Source: DATEPR01 sp036503065
GTDB lineage: Bacteria; Actinomycetota; Actinomycetes; Mycobacteriales; Pseudonocardiaceae
Assembly (NCBI GenBank): GCA_036503065.1
Contig: DASXXM010000309.1
Coordinates: forward strand, 1 to 46,832
Length of the DNA stretch: 46,832 bases
Reading direction: 5' to 3'
The notes under the pieces were generated by a model that did no database searches, was not told the origin of the DNA, and saw only the letters and a program-made list of their open reading frames with translations. The position numbers and the translations under genes are program-made. Below, piece after piece: positions 8,104 to 15,739 of the stretch. Every line of letters begins with the position of its first letter. Positions within the stretch are counted from its first letter, which is position 1.

Positions 8104-9321
8104 TCATGGTGCGGTCAGCACCAGCGCCGCGTTCTGGCCGCCGAAGCCGAGCGACGTGCTGACCGCGATCCGGATGTCGCGGGACACCGGGCGATCGGCG
8201 ACCTGGATGGCCATCCCGGGGTCCAACTCGGTGAGGTTCGCGGTGGGTGGCACGAGCCGGTGCTCGATGGCGAGCACCGCGAAGGCCGCCTCCGCGGCAC
8301 CTGCCGCACCGAACATGTGGCCGGTCACGCCCTTGGTCGAGGTGACGATGGGCCGGTCGCCGAGCACCCGGCCGATCACCTTGGCCTCCACGCTGTCGTT
8401 GAGCTGGGTCGACGTGCCGTGCGCGTTGACGTGGTCCACATCGGACGGACCGATCCGGGCGTCCGCCAGTGCCGCGCGCATGGCCTGCTCGCAGCCCCGG
8501 CCGCCCGGACCCGGTGCGGTGACGTGGTGCGCGTCGGCGGTGGCGCCGAATCCGGCCACCAGCCCCCGCACCCGGGCACCCCTGGCGTTGGCGTCGGCTG
8601 GTCGTTCCAGGACCAGCACGGTGGCGCCCTCGCCCGCGACGAAGCCGTCCCGGTGCACGTCGAACGGTCGGGACGCCGCGGACGGATCGTCGACCCGCCG
8701 GGACAACGCGCCCATCTGCGCGAAACCGGCCATCACCAGCGGCGTGATCATCGCCTCGCTGCCGCCTGCCAGCACGACGTCGCACCGGTCGAGCGTGAGC
8801 AGGTCGCGGGCCAGCCCGATCGCGGTGGCGCCGGAGGCGCACGCGGTGGCCACCACCAGGCTCGGGCCGGTCGCACCCAGATCGATGCACACCTGGCCGG
8901 CGGACATGTTGGGCAGCTGCATGGGCAGCAGCAGCGGGGAGACCCTGGCCGCGGTCTGGTCGAGCAGCACGCGATGCTGTCGCTCGACGGTGCCCGGTCC
9001 GCCGTCCGCGCAGCCGAGCACCACCCCGACCCGGGCGCCGTCCCAACTCGCCGGGTCGAGGCCCGAGTCGGCCACCGCCTCGCGGGCGGCCACGACGGCG
9101 AACTGCACGAAGCGGTCCATCCGTCTGGCCACCCGCGCACCGAGCAGTTCGGCCGGCTCGACCGGCACCCGCGAGCTGATGTCCACCGGCAGGCCGGCGA
9201 GCGCCGGATCTCGGCGTGCGGTCGGCGTGCCGATGCTGACGCCGGCCCAACACGCGGCGACACCGACCCCGGCCGGGGTGTACATGCCGAGGCCGGTGAC
9301 CGCCACGGGAGACCCGGCCAT
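8104..9321 (-). CDS. beta-ketoacyl-ACP synthase II (FabF-type)
   Basis: This 405-residue condensing enzyme has all active-site residues: Cys in TACASGA near residue 160, His in NAHGTST near 300 and His in TGHMFGAAG near 334. It is therefore an active KAS, not a chain-length factor. It would elongate an acyl chain by decarboxylative condensation with malonyl-ACP. Its ATG shares one base with the ACP stop (TGATG), a sign of translational coupling. With the ACP and KAS III just upstream it forms a mini type II fatty-acid or polyketide set. No dedicated ketoreductase is seen, so primary metabolism may supply that step. Confidence 0.93.
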   Translation of the reverse strand: MAGSPVAVTGLGMYTPAGVGVAACWAGVSIGTPTARRDPALAGLPVDISSRVPVEPAELLGARVARRMDRFVQFAVVAAREAVADSGLDPASWDGARVGVVLGCADGGPGTVERQHRVLLDQTAARVSPLLLPMQLPNMSAGQVCIDLGATGPSLVVATACASGATAIGLARDLLTLDRCDVVLAGGSEAMITPLVMAGFAQMGALSRRVDDPSAASRPFDVHRDGFVAGEGATVLVLERPADANARGARVRGLVAGFGATADAHHVTAPGPGGRGCEQAMRAALADARIGPSDVDHVNAHGTSTQLNDSVEAKVIGRVLGDRPIVTSTKGVTGHMFGAAGAAEAAFAVLAIEHRLVPPTANLTELDPGMAIQVADRPVSRDIRIAVSTSLGFGGQNAALVLTAP

Positions 9322-9551
9322 CAGACGACGGCGCCGCGACTGGTGACCAGGTGCACCACCGACGCCAACCGGCCTGCTTCGGCCAGTTCGTCGTCGGTCA
9401 CGCGGACGCCGGTCTCCTGTTCGATGGCCAACGACAACTCGACCAGGTCGAGCGAGTCGAGGCCGAGATCCTTGAGCGTCACTTCCGGCTTGATCTCCGC
9501 GCTCGGCACCTGGAACTTCCGCACCATGATCTGCTTGAGCTGCTCGTACAT
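9321..9551 (-). CDS. acyl carrier protein
   Basis: This 76-residue acidic protein has the phosphopantetheine site DLGLDSLDLVEL near residue 35 and typical ACP length. A GAGGAG site precedes the ATG. It lies 10 bases after the KAS III stop and overlaps the KAS II start by one base. It probably carries the growing acyl chain that becomes the alkyl tail. A separate ACP at 33446-33769 belongs to the PKS operon. Confidence 0.93.
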   Translation of the reverse strand: MYEQLKQIMVRKFQVPSAEIKPEVTLKDLGLDSLDLVELSLAIEQETGVRVTDDELAEAGRLASVVHLVTSRGAVV

Positions 9552-9561
9552 CGGTTGCTCC

Positions 9562-10650
9562 TCAGCTGGATGGACTGGGGCTGATTGGACTGGGGCTGGT
9601 TGGGTTGGGCAGGTTGGTCGAGCTGTTGCCGCAACCGGCGAATGCGGTGATGTCCGGCCAGGTCAGCGTCGCCGCGCCCCAGGTGAGACCGCCGCCGAAG
9701 CCGGCCGTGAGCACCCGGTCGCCGGCCAGCAGCCTGCCGTCCGCGGCGGCCTGCGCCAGCAGCAGCGGAATGGAGGCGGCGGCGGTGTTGCCGACTCGGT
9801 CGATGTTGCTGACCTGCTTCTCGGCCGGCACCCCGAGCCGCTCGGCCACCGCGGCACAGATCCGGATGTTCGCCTGGTGCGGCACGAAACGGTCCACGTC
9901 CGCCACCCGCCAGCCGGTGCGGGCCAACGCGCGGAGCGAGCAGTCGGTGATCCGCTCGACGGCGTGGCGGTAGACCTCGCCGCCGCGCATCGTGAAATAG
10001 CGATCCGCGTCTACTGTGGACCGTCGCCGCGCTCCCCCGGCCGGGATCTGGATCAGGTCCGCGTTGCCGCCGTCGCTGCCCAGGACGCACGGGCCGATCG
10101 CGCCGGGCTCGTCGGCCCGGCCGGCCCGCAGCACCACCGCGCCCGCGCCGTCGGCGAAGATCACCGCGGTGGTGCGGTCGTTCGGGTCGATGATGGTGGA
10201 GAACGCCTCCGCGCCGATCAGGAGCACCCGGTCGGCACCGCCGCCTGCGATCAGGCCCGCCGCGCTGGCCAGCCCGTAGAGAAACCCGGAGCACACCGCG
10301 GACACGTCCCAGGCGGCCACCCCGGTCAGGCCGAGCCGGGCGGCCACCTCGGGCGCGGTGGCCGGGCACAGCCGGTCCGGCGTGGTGGTGGCCAGCACCA
10401 CCGCGTCGACCTCGGCCGCGCCCGCCGACTTCAGCGCCAGCGCGCCCGCCTCGGTGGCCAGGTCACCGGTTGCCATGCCCGGCGACACCCGGTGCCTGGC
10501 GTGGATGCCGGTCCGACTGGTGATCCACTCGTCCGACGTGTCGAGGTAGGCGGCCAGGTCCTCGTTGGTGACCAGTTGCGGTGGCAGCCACGCTCCCGCG
10601 CCGCACAGCACGGCATGCCGATCCGTTGCCGGGCCGGGAAAGCCGGTCAC
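9562..10650 (-). CDS. beta-ketoacyl-ACP synthase III (FabH-type) with unusual C-terminal tail
   Basis: This encodes 362 residues from a GTG that overlaps the stop of the diiron oxygenase gene (GTGA). The catalytic triad is visible: Cys in AVCSGF near residue 119, His in PHQAN near 255 and Asn in GNTAAAS near 286. KAS III enzymes prime fatty-acid chains from an acyl-CoA and malonyl-ACP, so it may choose the starter of the lipid tail. After the normal end of the fold the protein continues with about 20 residues rich in Pro, Ser and Asn (NPTSPSPISPSPSS). A 15-base tandem DNA repeat at 9571-9600 encodes part of this tail. Confidence 0.92.
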   Translation of the reverse strand: MTGFPGPATDRHAVLCGAGAWLPPQLVTNEDLAAYLDTSDEWITSRTGIHARHRVSPGMATGDLATEAGALALKSAGAAEVDAVVLATTTPDRLCPATAPEVAARLGLTGVAAWDVSAVCSGFLYGLASAAGLIAGGGADRVLLIGAEAFSTIIDPNDRTTAVIFADGAGAVVLRAGRADEPGAIGPCVLGSDGGNADLIQIPAGGARRRSTVDADRYFTMRGGEVYRHAVERITDCSLRALARTGWRVADVDRFVPHQANIRICAAVAERLGVPAEKQVSNIDRVGNTAAASIPLLLAQAAADGRLLAGDRVLTAGFGGGLTWGAATLTWPDITAFAGCGNSSTNLPNPTSPSPISPSPSS

Positions 10651-11627
10651 GACGCGGGCCGGCTGCCGGACAGCACACCCGCCAGACCCATGTAGGCCAT
10701 CCGGATCTCGGCCATCTGGTCGGTCCACTGCTCTGCCATGCCGTAGCGCTCCTCTGGCGTGGTGTCGAGCATCCGCCTGCCCGGCCAGACCTCGTAGTCG
10801 CCGACCAGGTCGGCGTGCTGGCGCATGCCCTGCTGGAACAGCTCCTCGCGGGCCATCACGTACTTGCGGTCGGGCACCGAGTCCCACAGCCGCTCGCCCT
10901 CGGCCAGGATCTCCAGCAGCCGCGGCCGGTATTCGGGGTGCTCGACGAGGTGCTCGCGGATGATCGAGCTGCCGACGGTGAGGTGGCGGATCTCGTCGAT
11001 GGACGCGCCACGGGCGATCTCGCTGGCCGCCGGGTCAAGCCGGTCCCACTTGCGCTCGCTCAGTTCGGCCGCCGGGGCGAGCACACCCTCGATGACGATG
11101 GTGAAGATGGCCACGCCGCCGATGTAGTCGCCGTCGTCGCGCACCACGCGAACGGCGAACTCCTCGACCGGATCGAGCACGTCGGCGGTGTACTCGGCGG
11201 ACATCTCGGCGATGGTGTCCAACAGTTCGTCCGCTGGCACGCCGAGATCTACGAGGTGGTTTCGGAACACCCTGGAGTGCCGGGCCTCGTCGATCAACTG
11301 CGTCGCGTAGAACTCCATTCCCGCGATGTCCGGGGCACCAGCGACGTAGTGCGCGAGGATGCGGGTCGCCTTCTCCTCGGCGACCGAGCGGTAGCCCAGT
11401 TCCAGCAGCAGGGCGTCGCGCAGCGGGCCGGGCTCGCGCATGTGTGCCGGCGTGACGAGGCCGGCGGCGTAGCCGGTATCGGCCCGGCCCAGCAGGGTGC
11501 CCTGGGCCACTGACCCCAGCCAGTACCCCAGATTGCACTGCTGCGCGGTCAGGACGAGGTTCATCGCGCCGTCCAACAGTCCGGGCGCGGTGTCCCAGCC
11601 GGTTTCGGCCGGTATGACGTCGGTCAT
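10647..11627 (-). CDS. ferritin-like non-heme diiron oxygenase (VlmB-like, azoxy formation)
   Basis: This encodes 326 residues. Two carboxylate/histidine clusters typical of AurF-type diiron proteins are visible: AEEKAT near residue 83 followed by EFYATQLIDEARH near 104-114, and DEIRH near 210. In valanimycin biosynthesis the diiron enzyme VlmB oxidises the N-N bonded hydrazine intermediate by four electrons to the azoxy group (literature knowledge). The neighbours (flavin reductase, VlmO-like membrane protein, N-hydroxylase) are the expected partners. I therefore assign the same chemistry on a longer alkyl substrate. The alternative is another AurF-like N-oxygenase. It is 21 bases downstream of the flavin reductase. 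Confidence 0.8.
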   Translation of the reverse strand: MTDVIPAETGWDTAPGLLDGAMNLVLTAQQCNLGYWLGSVAQGTLLGRADTGYAAGLVTPAHMREPGPLRDALLLELGYRSVAEEKATRILAHYVAGAPDIAGMEFYATQLIDEARHSRVFRNHLVDLGVPADELLDTIAEMSAEYTADVLDPVEEFAVRVVRDDGDYIGGVAIFTIVIEGVLAPAAELSERKWDRLDPAASEIARGASIDEIRHLTVGSSIIREHLVEHPEYRPRLLEILAEGERLWDSVPDRKYVMAREELFQQGMRQHADLVGDYEVWPGRRMLDTTPEERYGMAEQWTDQMAEIRMAYMGLAGVLSGSRPAS

Positions 11628-11648
11628 CGGTCTGCTTTCCTTTCGGTG

Positions 11649-12200
11649 TCAGCCGGTTCCCTCGGTGAGGACCGGGGCGGCCAGGTACGGGTCGGTGGGC
11701 GGCATGCCGGCCGGACCGTCGTGGAGGGTGCCGGCGAAGCTGAGCAGCGGCGTGCCGCGACCCCGGGTGCCGTCGGCGACGTCCGCGATGAGCAGGAAAT
11801 GGTCCCCGGCGGCCAGGCAGTAGCTGACCCGGCAGGTCAGGTGCGCCAGCGCACCCTCGAGCAGCGGAGCGCCGCTGATCGGGTCGACGCGTGCGGCGAT
11901 CCCGTCGAACTGGCTGGAGTCACGCGGCCGGCCGGGGTCGGCGAACCAGCGGGCGAGCAGGGTCTGCTCGGTGTTCAGCGCGCTCACCGAGAACCACCGC
12001 CGGGCCCGGACCCGGCGCAGAAAAAGGGAGTTCCGATTGAGACAGGCCCCGACCAGCAGCGGATCGCGGGACACCGCGGCAAGCGCGCTGACCGTGGCGC
12101 CGTGCGTGCCGCGCTCGTCGGCGACGGTGAGCACGGCGACCCCGGAGGCCAGCTGGCGCACCGCGTTCCGGTGCTGCCTCAGGATTTCCTCGGTGATCAT
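11649..12200 (-). CDS. NAD(P)H:flavin oxidoreductase (VlmR-like)
   Basis: This 183-residue protein is of the flavin reductase/HpaC family. The N-terminal RQLASGVAVLTV and the GATVSALAAVSRDPLLVGACLN segment (residues 15-60) are the family signature for FMN binding. It would supply reduced flavin to the acyl-CoA-dehydrogenase-type N-hydroxylase encoded three genes upstream, as VlmR does for VlmH. It sits 12 bases after the VlmO-like gene and 21 bases before the diiron oxygenase gene. Confidence 0.88.
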   Translation of the reverse strand: MITEEILRQHRNAVRQLASGVAVLTVADERGTHGATVSALAAVSRDPLLVGACLNRNSLFLRRVRARRWFSVSALNTEQTLLARWFADPGRPRDSSQFDGIAARVDPISGAPLLEGALAHLTCRVSYCLAAGDHFLLIADVADGTRGRGTPLLSFAGTLHDGPAGMPPTDPYLAAPVLTEGTG

Positions 12201-12212
12201 CGGTCGCCCCGC

Positions 12213-12737
12213 TCAGCCGGTCGTCGCGCGCCGGGCGGACCCGGACGGCACCGGCACGGGCTCGATGGTCTCGGCGTCGACACCGCGGTAGCTGGGCCGG
12301 GCCGCGATGGTCGCGCGCAGCGTCAGGTAGGCCGGGTGCGGCTTCGGCTCGAACGACAGGGCGAACGGCTTGAGGAAGTTGCCGAACAGGCCCCGATCGC
12401 CGAACAGGTGGATCGGAATCACCAGCAGCGCCCACTCCCAGCCGACGAACGTCCCCCACAGGACGACCACCACGGTCTGGGTGACCAGGCTGTGCATGGT
12501 GTTGTAGAGCACGTAGTACGCCTTGGGAATCCGCTTGGTGGTGCTGCGGTGCCAGGCGATCGCGCCCGGGATGTAGCCGATCAGGTCGATGTAGACGAAC
12601 AACGCCACCGCCGGCAGCCAGCGAACCTGGTGGATGTGCAGCACGAACAGGGTGACGGCGGCGACGAACAGCACCAGGTACTCGGCGCGGTGCAGCCGGA
12701 AGGTGGTCGGGGTCTCGAAGGGATTGGCCTGGTCCAT
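12213..12737 (-). CDS. small polytopic membrane protein (VlmO-like, candidate N-N bond-forming enzyme)
   Basis: This encodes 174 residues with about four hydrophobic segments: LVLFVAAVTLFVLHI, AVALFVYIDLIGYIPGAI, VTQTVVVVLWGTFVGW and WALLVIPIHLFGD. Several histidines border them (HIH, WHRS, MHS, PIH). In valanimycin biosynthesis the membrane protein VlmO rearranges the O-seryl hydroxylamine to an N-N bonded product. I assign this role from size, membrane topology and position between N-hydroxylase, flavin reductase and diiron oxygenase genes, not from an alignment. The hydrophilic C-terminal 40 residues probably face the cytoplasm. Confidence 0.65.
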   Translation of the reverse strand: MDQANPFETPTTFRLHRAEYLVLFVAAVTLFVLHIHQVRWLPAVALFVYIDLIGYIPGAIAWHRSTTKRIPKAYYVLYNTMHSLVTQTVVVVLWGTFVGWEWALLVIPIHLFGDRGLFGNFLKPFALSFEPKPHPAYLTLRATIAARPSYRGVDAETIEPVPVPSGSARRATTG

Positions 12738-12743
12738 GGTCGG

Positions 12744-13238
12744 TCACCTCTCAGCGGTTCCACCGGCGGTCGGCGCCGGGGTGAGTTCCAGTTCGTCGTC
12801 GAGCCGCACGTCGTCGAACAGCCCGACCACGGCCCACGCAACGGTTTCCTTGATGACCCGCGCGGCGATCGGGTCGAGAATTCCTTCCAGGCTGGGGATG
12901 CCGAAGTCGAATTCGGCCTCGAAACGCACTTCGGTGTCCGCGCCGGCCTGGTGCAGCGACCACCGCCCGACGAACTCGTCGAAGTCCCCCAGTTCCTGCT
13001 CGAACTCGATCACCAGTTCGTCGACGCGGAAACGCTCCTGCTCGGTCCAGCGCAAGAGCCCGCTGCGGAAGTGCAGTTCCCAGCTCGACCGGCCGATCGG
13101 CTCCGGCCGACCCTGGTGCACCACAACGGACTGCACGTGCGGTGCCAGGTCCGGGTATCGGGCGAACACCACCACGGCGTCGTACACGGCCCGCGCGGCC
13201 ACGCCCTTGACCAACGCGTTCAGTTCCACTCGTCGCAT
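12744..13238 (-). CDS. SRPBCC (START/polyketide cyclase-like) protein
   Basis: This encodes 164 residues. The pattern VYDAVVVFARYPDLAPHVQSV near the N-terminus, a central FEQELGDF strand, and a C-terminal helix ending VAWAVVGLFDDV fit the SRPBCC helix-grip fold (polyketide cyclase, COQ10-like). Such proteins bind a hydrophobic ligand in a deep cavity. It is packed between the aminotransferase (5-base gap) and the VlmO-like gene (6-base gap), so it belongs to the operon. It may bind the lipid-tailed hydroxylamine or hydrazine intermediate, possibly presenting it to the membrane enzyme. That role is speculation. Confidence 0.75.
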   Translation of the reverse strand: MRRVELNALVKGVAARAVYDAVVVFARYPDLAPHVQSVVVHQGRPEPIGRSSWELHFRSGLLRWTEQERFRVDELVIEFEQELGDFDEFVGRWSLHQAGADTEVRFEAEFDFGIPSLEGILDPIAARVIKETVAWAVVGLFDDVRLDDELELTPAPTAGGTAER

Positions 13239-13243
13239 GTCAC

Positions 13244-14527
13244 CTACCGCCTTTCCGGCATCCGGGCACGCCGGGAGATCAGGTCCCTGGTCGCGCGTTC
13301 GAAGGAGCGAAGGAGAAATTCCACTTCGGCATCGGTGAGGGTGGCAGGCGGCGTGAAGCGCACCGTGGCGCTGCCGTTCATCGAATGGTTGGCCACCACA
13401 CCGTGGTTGAACAGTTCGATCAGCATCTCCCCGGCCAGGCCCGCCTCGACGAACTCGACGCCGATCAGCAGGCCCCGGCCGCGGACGTCGGCGATCAGGT
13501 CGCCGCAGTTCTGCCTCGCGATCCGCTCGATCTCCGGCAGCAGCCGGCCGCCGAGGTCCAGCGCCCTGGTGACCAGCCGGTCCTCCTTGATCGCCTGGAT
13601 GGCCCCGCACACGGCGGCCATCAGCACCGGCGCGCCGGAGAACGTGGACGTGTGCACGTAGGGGTCCTTGTCGAAGGGCGAGAAGACCTTCCGGTTGGCC
13701 ACCGCCGCCGACACCGGCAGCACACCGCCACCCAGTGCCTTGCCGGTCAGCAGCACGTCCGGCACGACCTCCTCGAAGTCGGCGCCCCACCACTCGCCGA
13801 GCCGGCCCATCCCGGTCTGCACTTCGTCGAGGATCAGGAAACCGTCGTGGGCCCGGCACTCGTCGGCGACCGCGGTCAGGTAGCCGGCGGGCGGGATAAT
13901 CACGCCGCCCTCGCCCTGCACCGGCTCGACGATCACGCACACCTCGCCGGGGTGGGCCGCCAGTTCGTCGTGCAGCGGGTCGATCTCGCCGAAGGGCACG
14001 TGCGTGACGTCGGGCAGCAGCGGGCGGAACGGCTTCTGGTAGACCTCCTTGGCGGTGGTCGACAGCGCACCGAGCGTCTTGCCGTGGTAGCCCTGCCGCA
14101 TCGACACCACCCGGCGCCTGCCGTTGGCCCTGGCCAGTTTCAGGCCGGTCTCCACGGCTTCCGCGCCGGACAGCGCGAAGTGCACCCGGTCGAGGCCGGC
14201 CGGGGTGATCGAGGTCAGCGCGGCGGCGGCCCTGGCCACGGTCGGCTCCAACAGGATGCGCGTGGCGATCGGGTGGGTGGTGAGCTGGCTGAGTACCGCC
14301 TCCATCACGATCGGATGGCGGGCGCCCATGATGAACACGCCGTAGCCGCCGCAGTTGAGAAAGTCCTCGCCGTCGCTGGTGTGCAGCCACGCGCCCGACG
14401 ACGCGACCTCCATGTGGCTGCCGAACAGTTCGGCGAGGGTGGCCCGTCCCTTGCTCAGATGCGCCCGGTAGAGGTCGAGGATCGCCGCCTCGGAGTCCGT
14501 CGGCGCGACGTAGTCGATCGCGGTCAC
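13244..14527 (-). CDS. class III PLP aminotransferase (alkylamine forming)
   Basis: This 427-residue class III (ornithine/omega-amino type) aminotransferase has the GYHGKTLGAL segment near residue 146, DEVQTGMGR near 235 and the PLP lysine in LLTGKALGGG near 263. The family moves an amino group onto aldehydes or ketones. Two genes upstream is an aldehyde-dehydrogenase-fold protein that could make a fatty aldehyde, and directly upstream is the N-hydroxylase. The likely step is aldehyde to primary alkylamine. This replaces the valine decarboxylase route to isobutylamine used in valanimycin. Confidence 0.9.
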   Translation of the reverse strand: MTAIDYVAPTDSEAAILDLYRAHLSKGRATLAELFGSHMEVASSGAWLHTSDGEDFLNCGGYGVFIMGARHPIVMEAVLSQLTTHPIATRILLEPTVARAAAALTSITPAGLDRVHFALSGAEAVETGLKLARANGRRRVVSMRQGYHGKTLGALSTTAKEVYQKPFRPLLPDVTHVPFGEIDPLHDELAAHPGEVCVIVEPVQGEGGVIIPPAGYLTAVADECRAHDGFLILDEVQTGMGRLGEWWGADFEEVVPDVLLTGKALGGGVLPVSAAVANRKVFSPFDKDPYVHTSTFSGAPVLMAAVCGAIQAIKEDRLVTRALDLGGRLLPEIERIARQNCGDLIADVRGRGLLIGVEFVEAGLAGEMLIELFNHGVVANHSMNGSATVRFTPPATLTDAEVEFLLRSFERATRDLISRRARMPERR

Positions 14528-14553
14528 CGTTGCTCCTTTGCCTTGTCTGGTGA

Positions 14554-15705
14554 TCAGGACAGCCGTAGGGGGCCGCCGGCGAAGTAGTCCAGGAGGGGTT
14601 CCGCGGCAGCGCCGCGCGATGGCGGGTGGAAGGCCAACGCGCGCACCGCGGAGGACAGATAGTCCACATCGGACGAACGAATGAAGGCCATGCCACCGAG
14701 CAGTTCCACGGCCAGATCCGTCGTCTCGGCCAGGATTTTCTGCACCGTGTAGCGGGCCACCAGGACCGCCGCGACACCCTCGTCACCCGACAGGCCGGCG
14801 TCCGTCGCGCGGGCGACACCTTCGAGGAGGCCGACGGCGGCCTCGATGCCCGACGCCACCGACGCGCGATCGGTCACACTGCCCCGACGCGCGCCGAGCA
14901 CGTCGGCGGCCAGGGTGCTGGCCGCGCCGAGGTAGACCGACGAGATCAGCATGACGAACCACATGAACCCGGCGGTCTGCAGGTCGTCGAGGCGCTGCGG
15001 GTCGTCCGGCCGGGTGCGGATCATCAGCTCGTCCGGCACCCGGACGTCGGTCAGGCGAACCTCGTCGCTCTGCGCGCCGGCCAGCACGGTGGTGGACCAG
15101 AACGGCAGTACCGTGATGCCCGCCGTGGTCGCCGGGACCAGTGCGACGGCCAGCGATCCCGTGCCGTCCGTCTCGTTGTCGTTGTCGGACAGGGCAACGC
15201 TCGCGGTCAGCAGGTCCATCGAACCGGACAGGCTGCACGGTTTCTTGCTGCCGTTGAGCACCCAGTCCGTGCCGTCCCGTTCCGCCGACACGCCCGGCCG
15301 CAGGATGTTCTGGTTGGGCCTGCCCTCCGCCCAGCCGGATGCCATCAGCAGGCCGTCCGGCGCCACCCTGGACAGCACGTCCACCTGCGGACCGGTCAGC
15401 CGATCCACTGTGGCCGCGAGGGAGAACAGCATCGCCACGGTGAAGTGATGCATGGTGACGGCCGCACCGAGGGACGGCGAACTGGCGGACAGGCCGCGCA
15501 TCACGCGCACCGCGTCCAGCGCGCCGGCACCGGCGCCGCCGAACTCCGGCGGCACCAGCAGTCCGGCACCGTCGAACTTGCGGAACAGTTCGACCACCGG
15601 GCTGCCGACGCTCTCGCGTTCGGCCAGCGGGATCTCGTCCAGCGCGGCGCAGAGGCCGGGATGGCGTTTCTCGCAGGCCTGGCGGGCCGCGTCCAGCGAA
15701 CGCAT
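14554..15705 (-). CDS. acyl-CoA-dehydrogenase-fold amine N-hydroxylase (VlmH-like)
   Basis: This 383-residue acyl-CoA-dehydrogenase-fold protein starts at an ATG with GAGGAG 6 bases upstream. The N-terminal VPPEFGGAGAG segment, the FAD/substrate region SGWAEGRPNQN and the C-terminal ILAETTDLAVELLGGMAF follow the family plan. Within a cluster with a flavin reductase and azoxy enzymes it is best read as a flavin monooxygenase that N-hydroxylates a primary amine, as VlmH does to isobutylamine. A true dehydrogenase on acyl-CoA remains possible. It lies between aminotransferase and aldehyde dehydrogenase genes in the same operon. Confidence 0.8.
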   Translation of the reverse strand: MRSLDAARQACEKRHPGLCAALDEIPLAERESVGSPVVELFRKFDGAGLLVPPEFGGAGAGALDAVRVMRGLSASSPSLGAAVTMHHFTVAMLFSLAATVDRLTGPQVDVLSRVAPDGLLMASGWAEGRPNQNILRPGVSAERDGTDWVLNGSKKPCSLSGSMDLLTASVALSDNDNETDGTGSLAVALVPATTAGITVLPFWSTTVLAGAQSDEVRLTDVRVPDELMIRTRPDDPQRLDDLQTAGFMWFVMLISSVYLGAASTLAADVLGARRGSVTDRASVASGIEAAVGLLEGVARATDAGLSGDEGVAAVLVARYTVQKILAETTDLAVELLGGMAFIRSSDVDYLSSAVRALAFHPPSRGAAAEPLLDYFAGGPLRLS

Positions 15706-15739
15706 GGCTGTCTCCTCGGGTCGTCGGGGTGGATCACGG

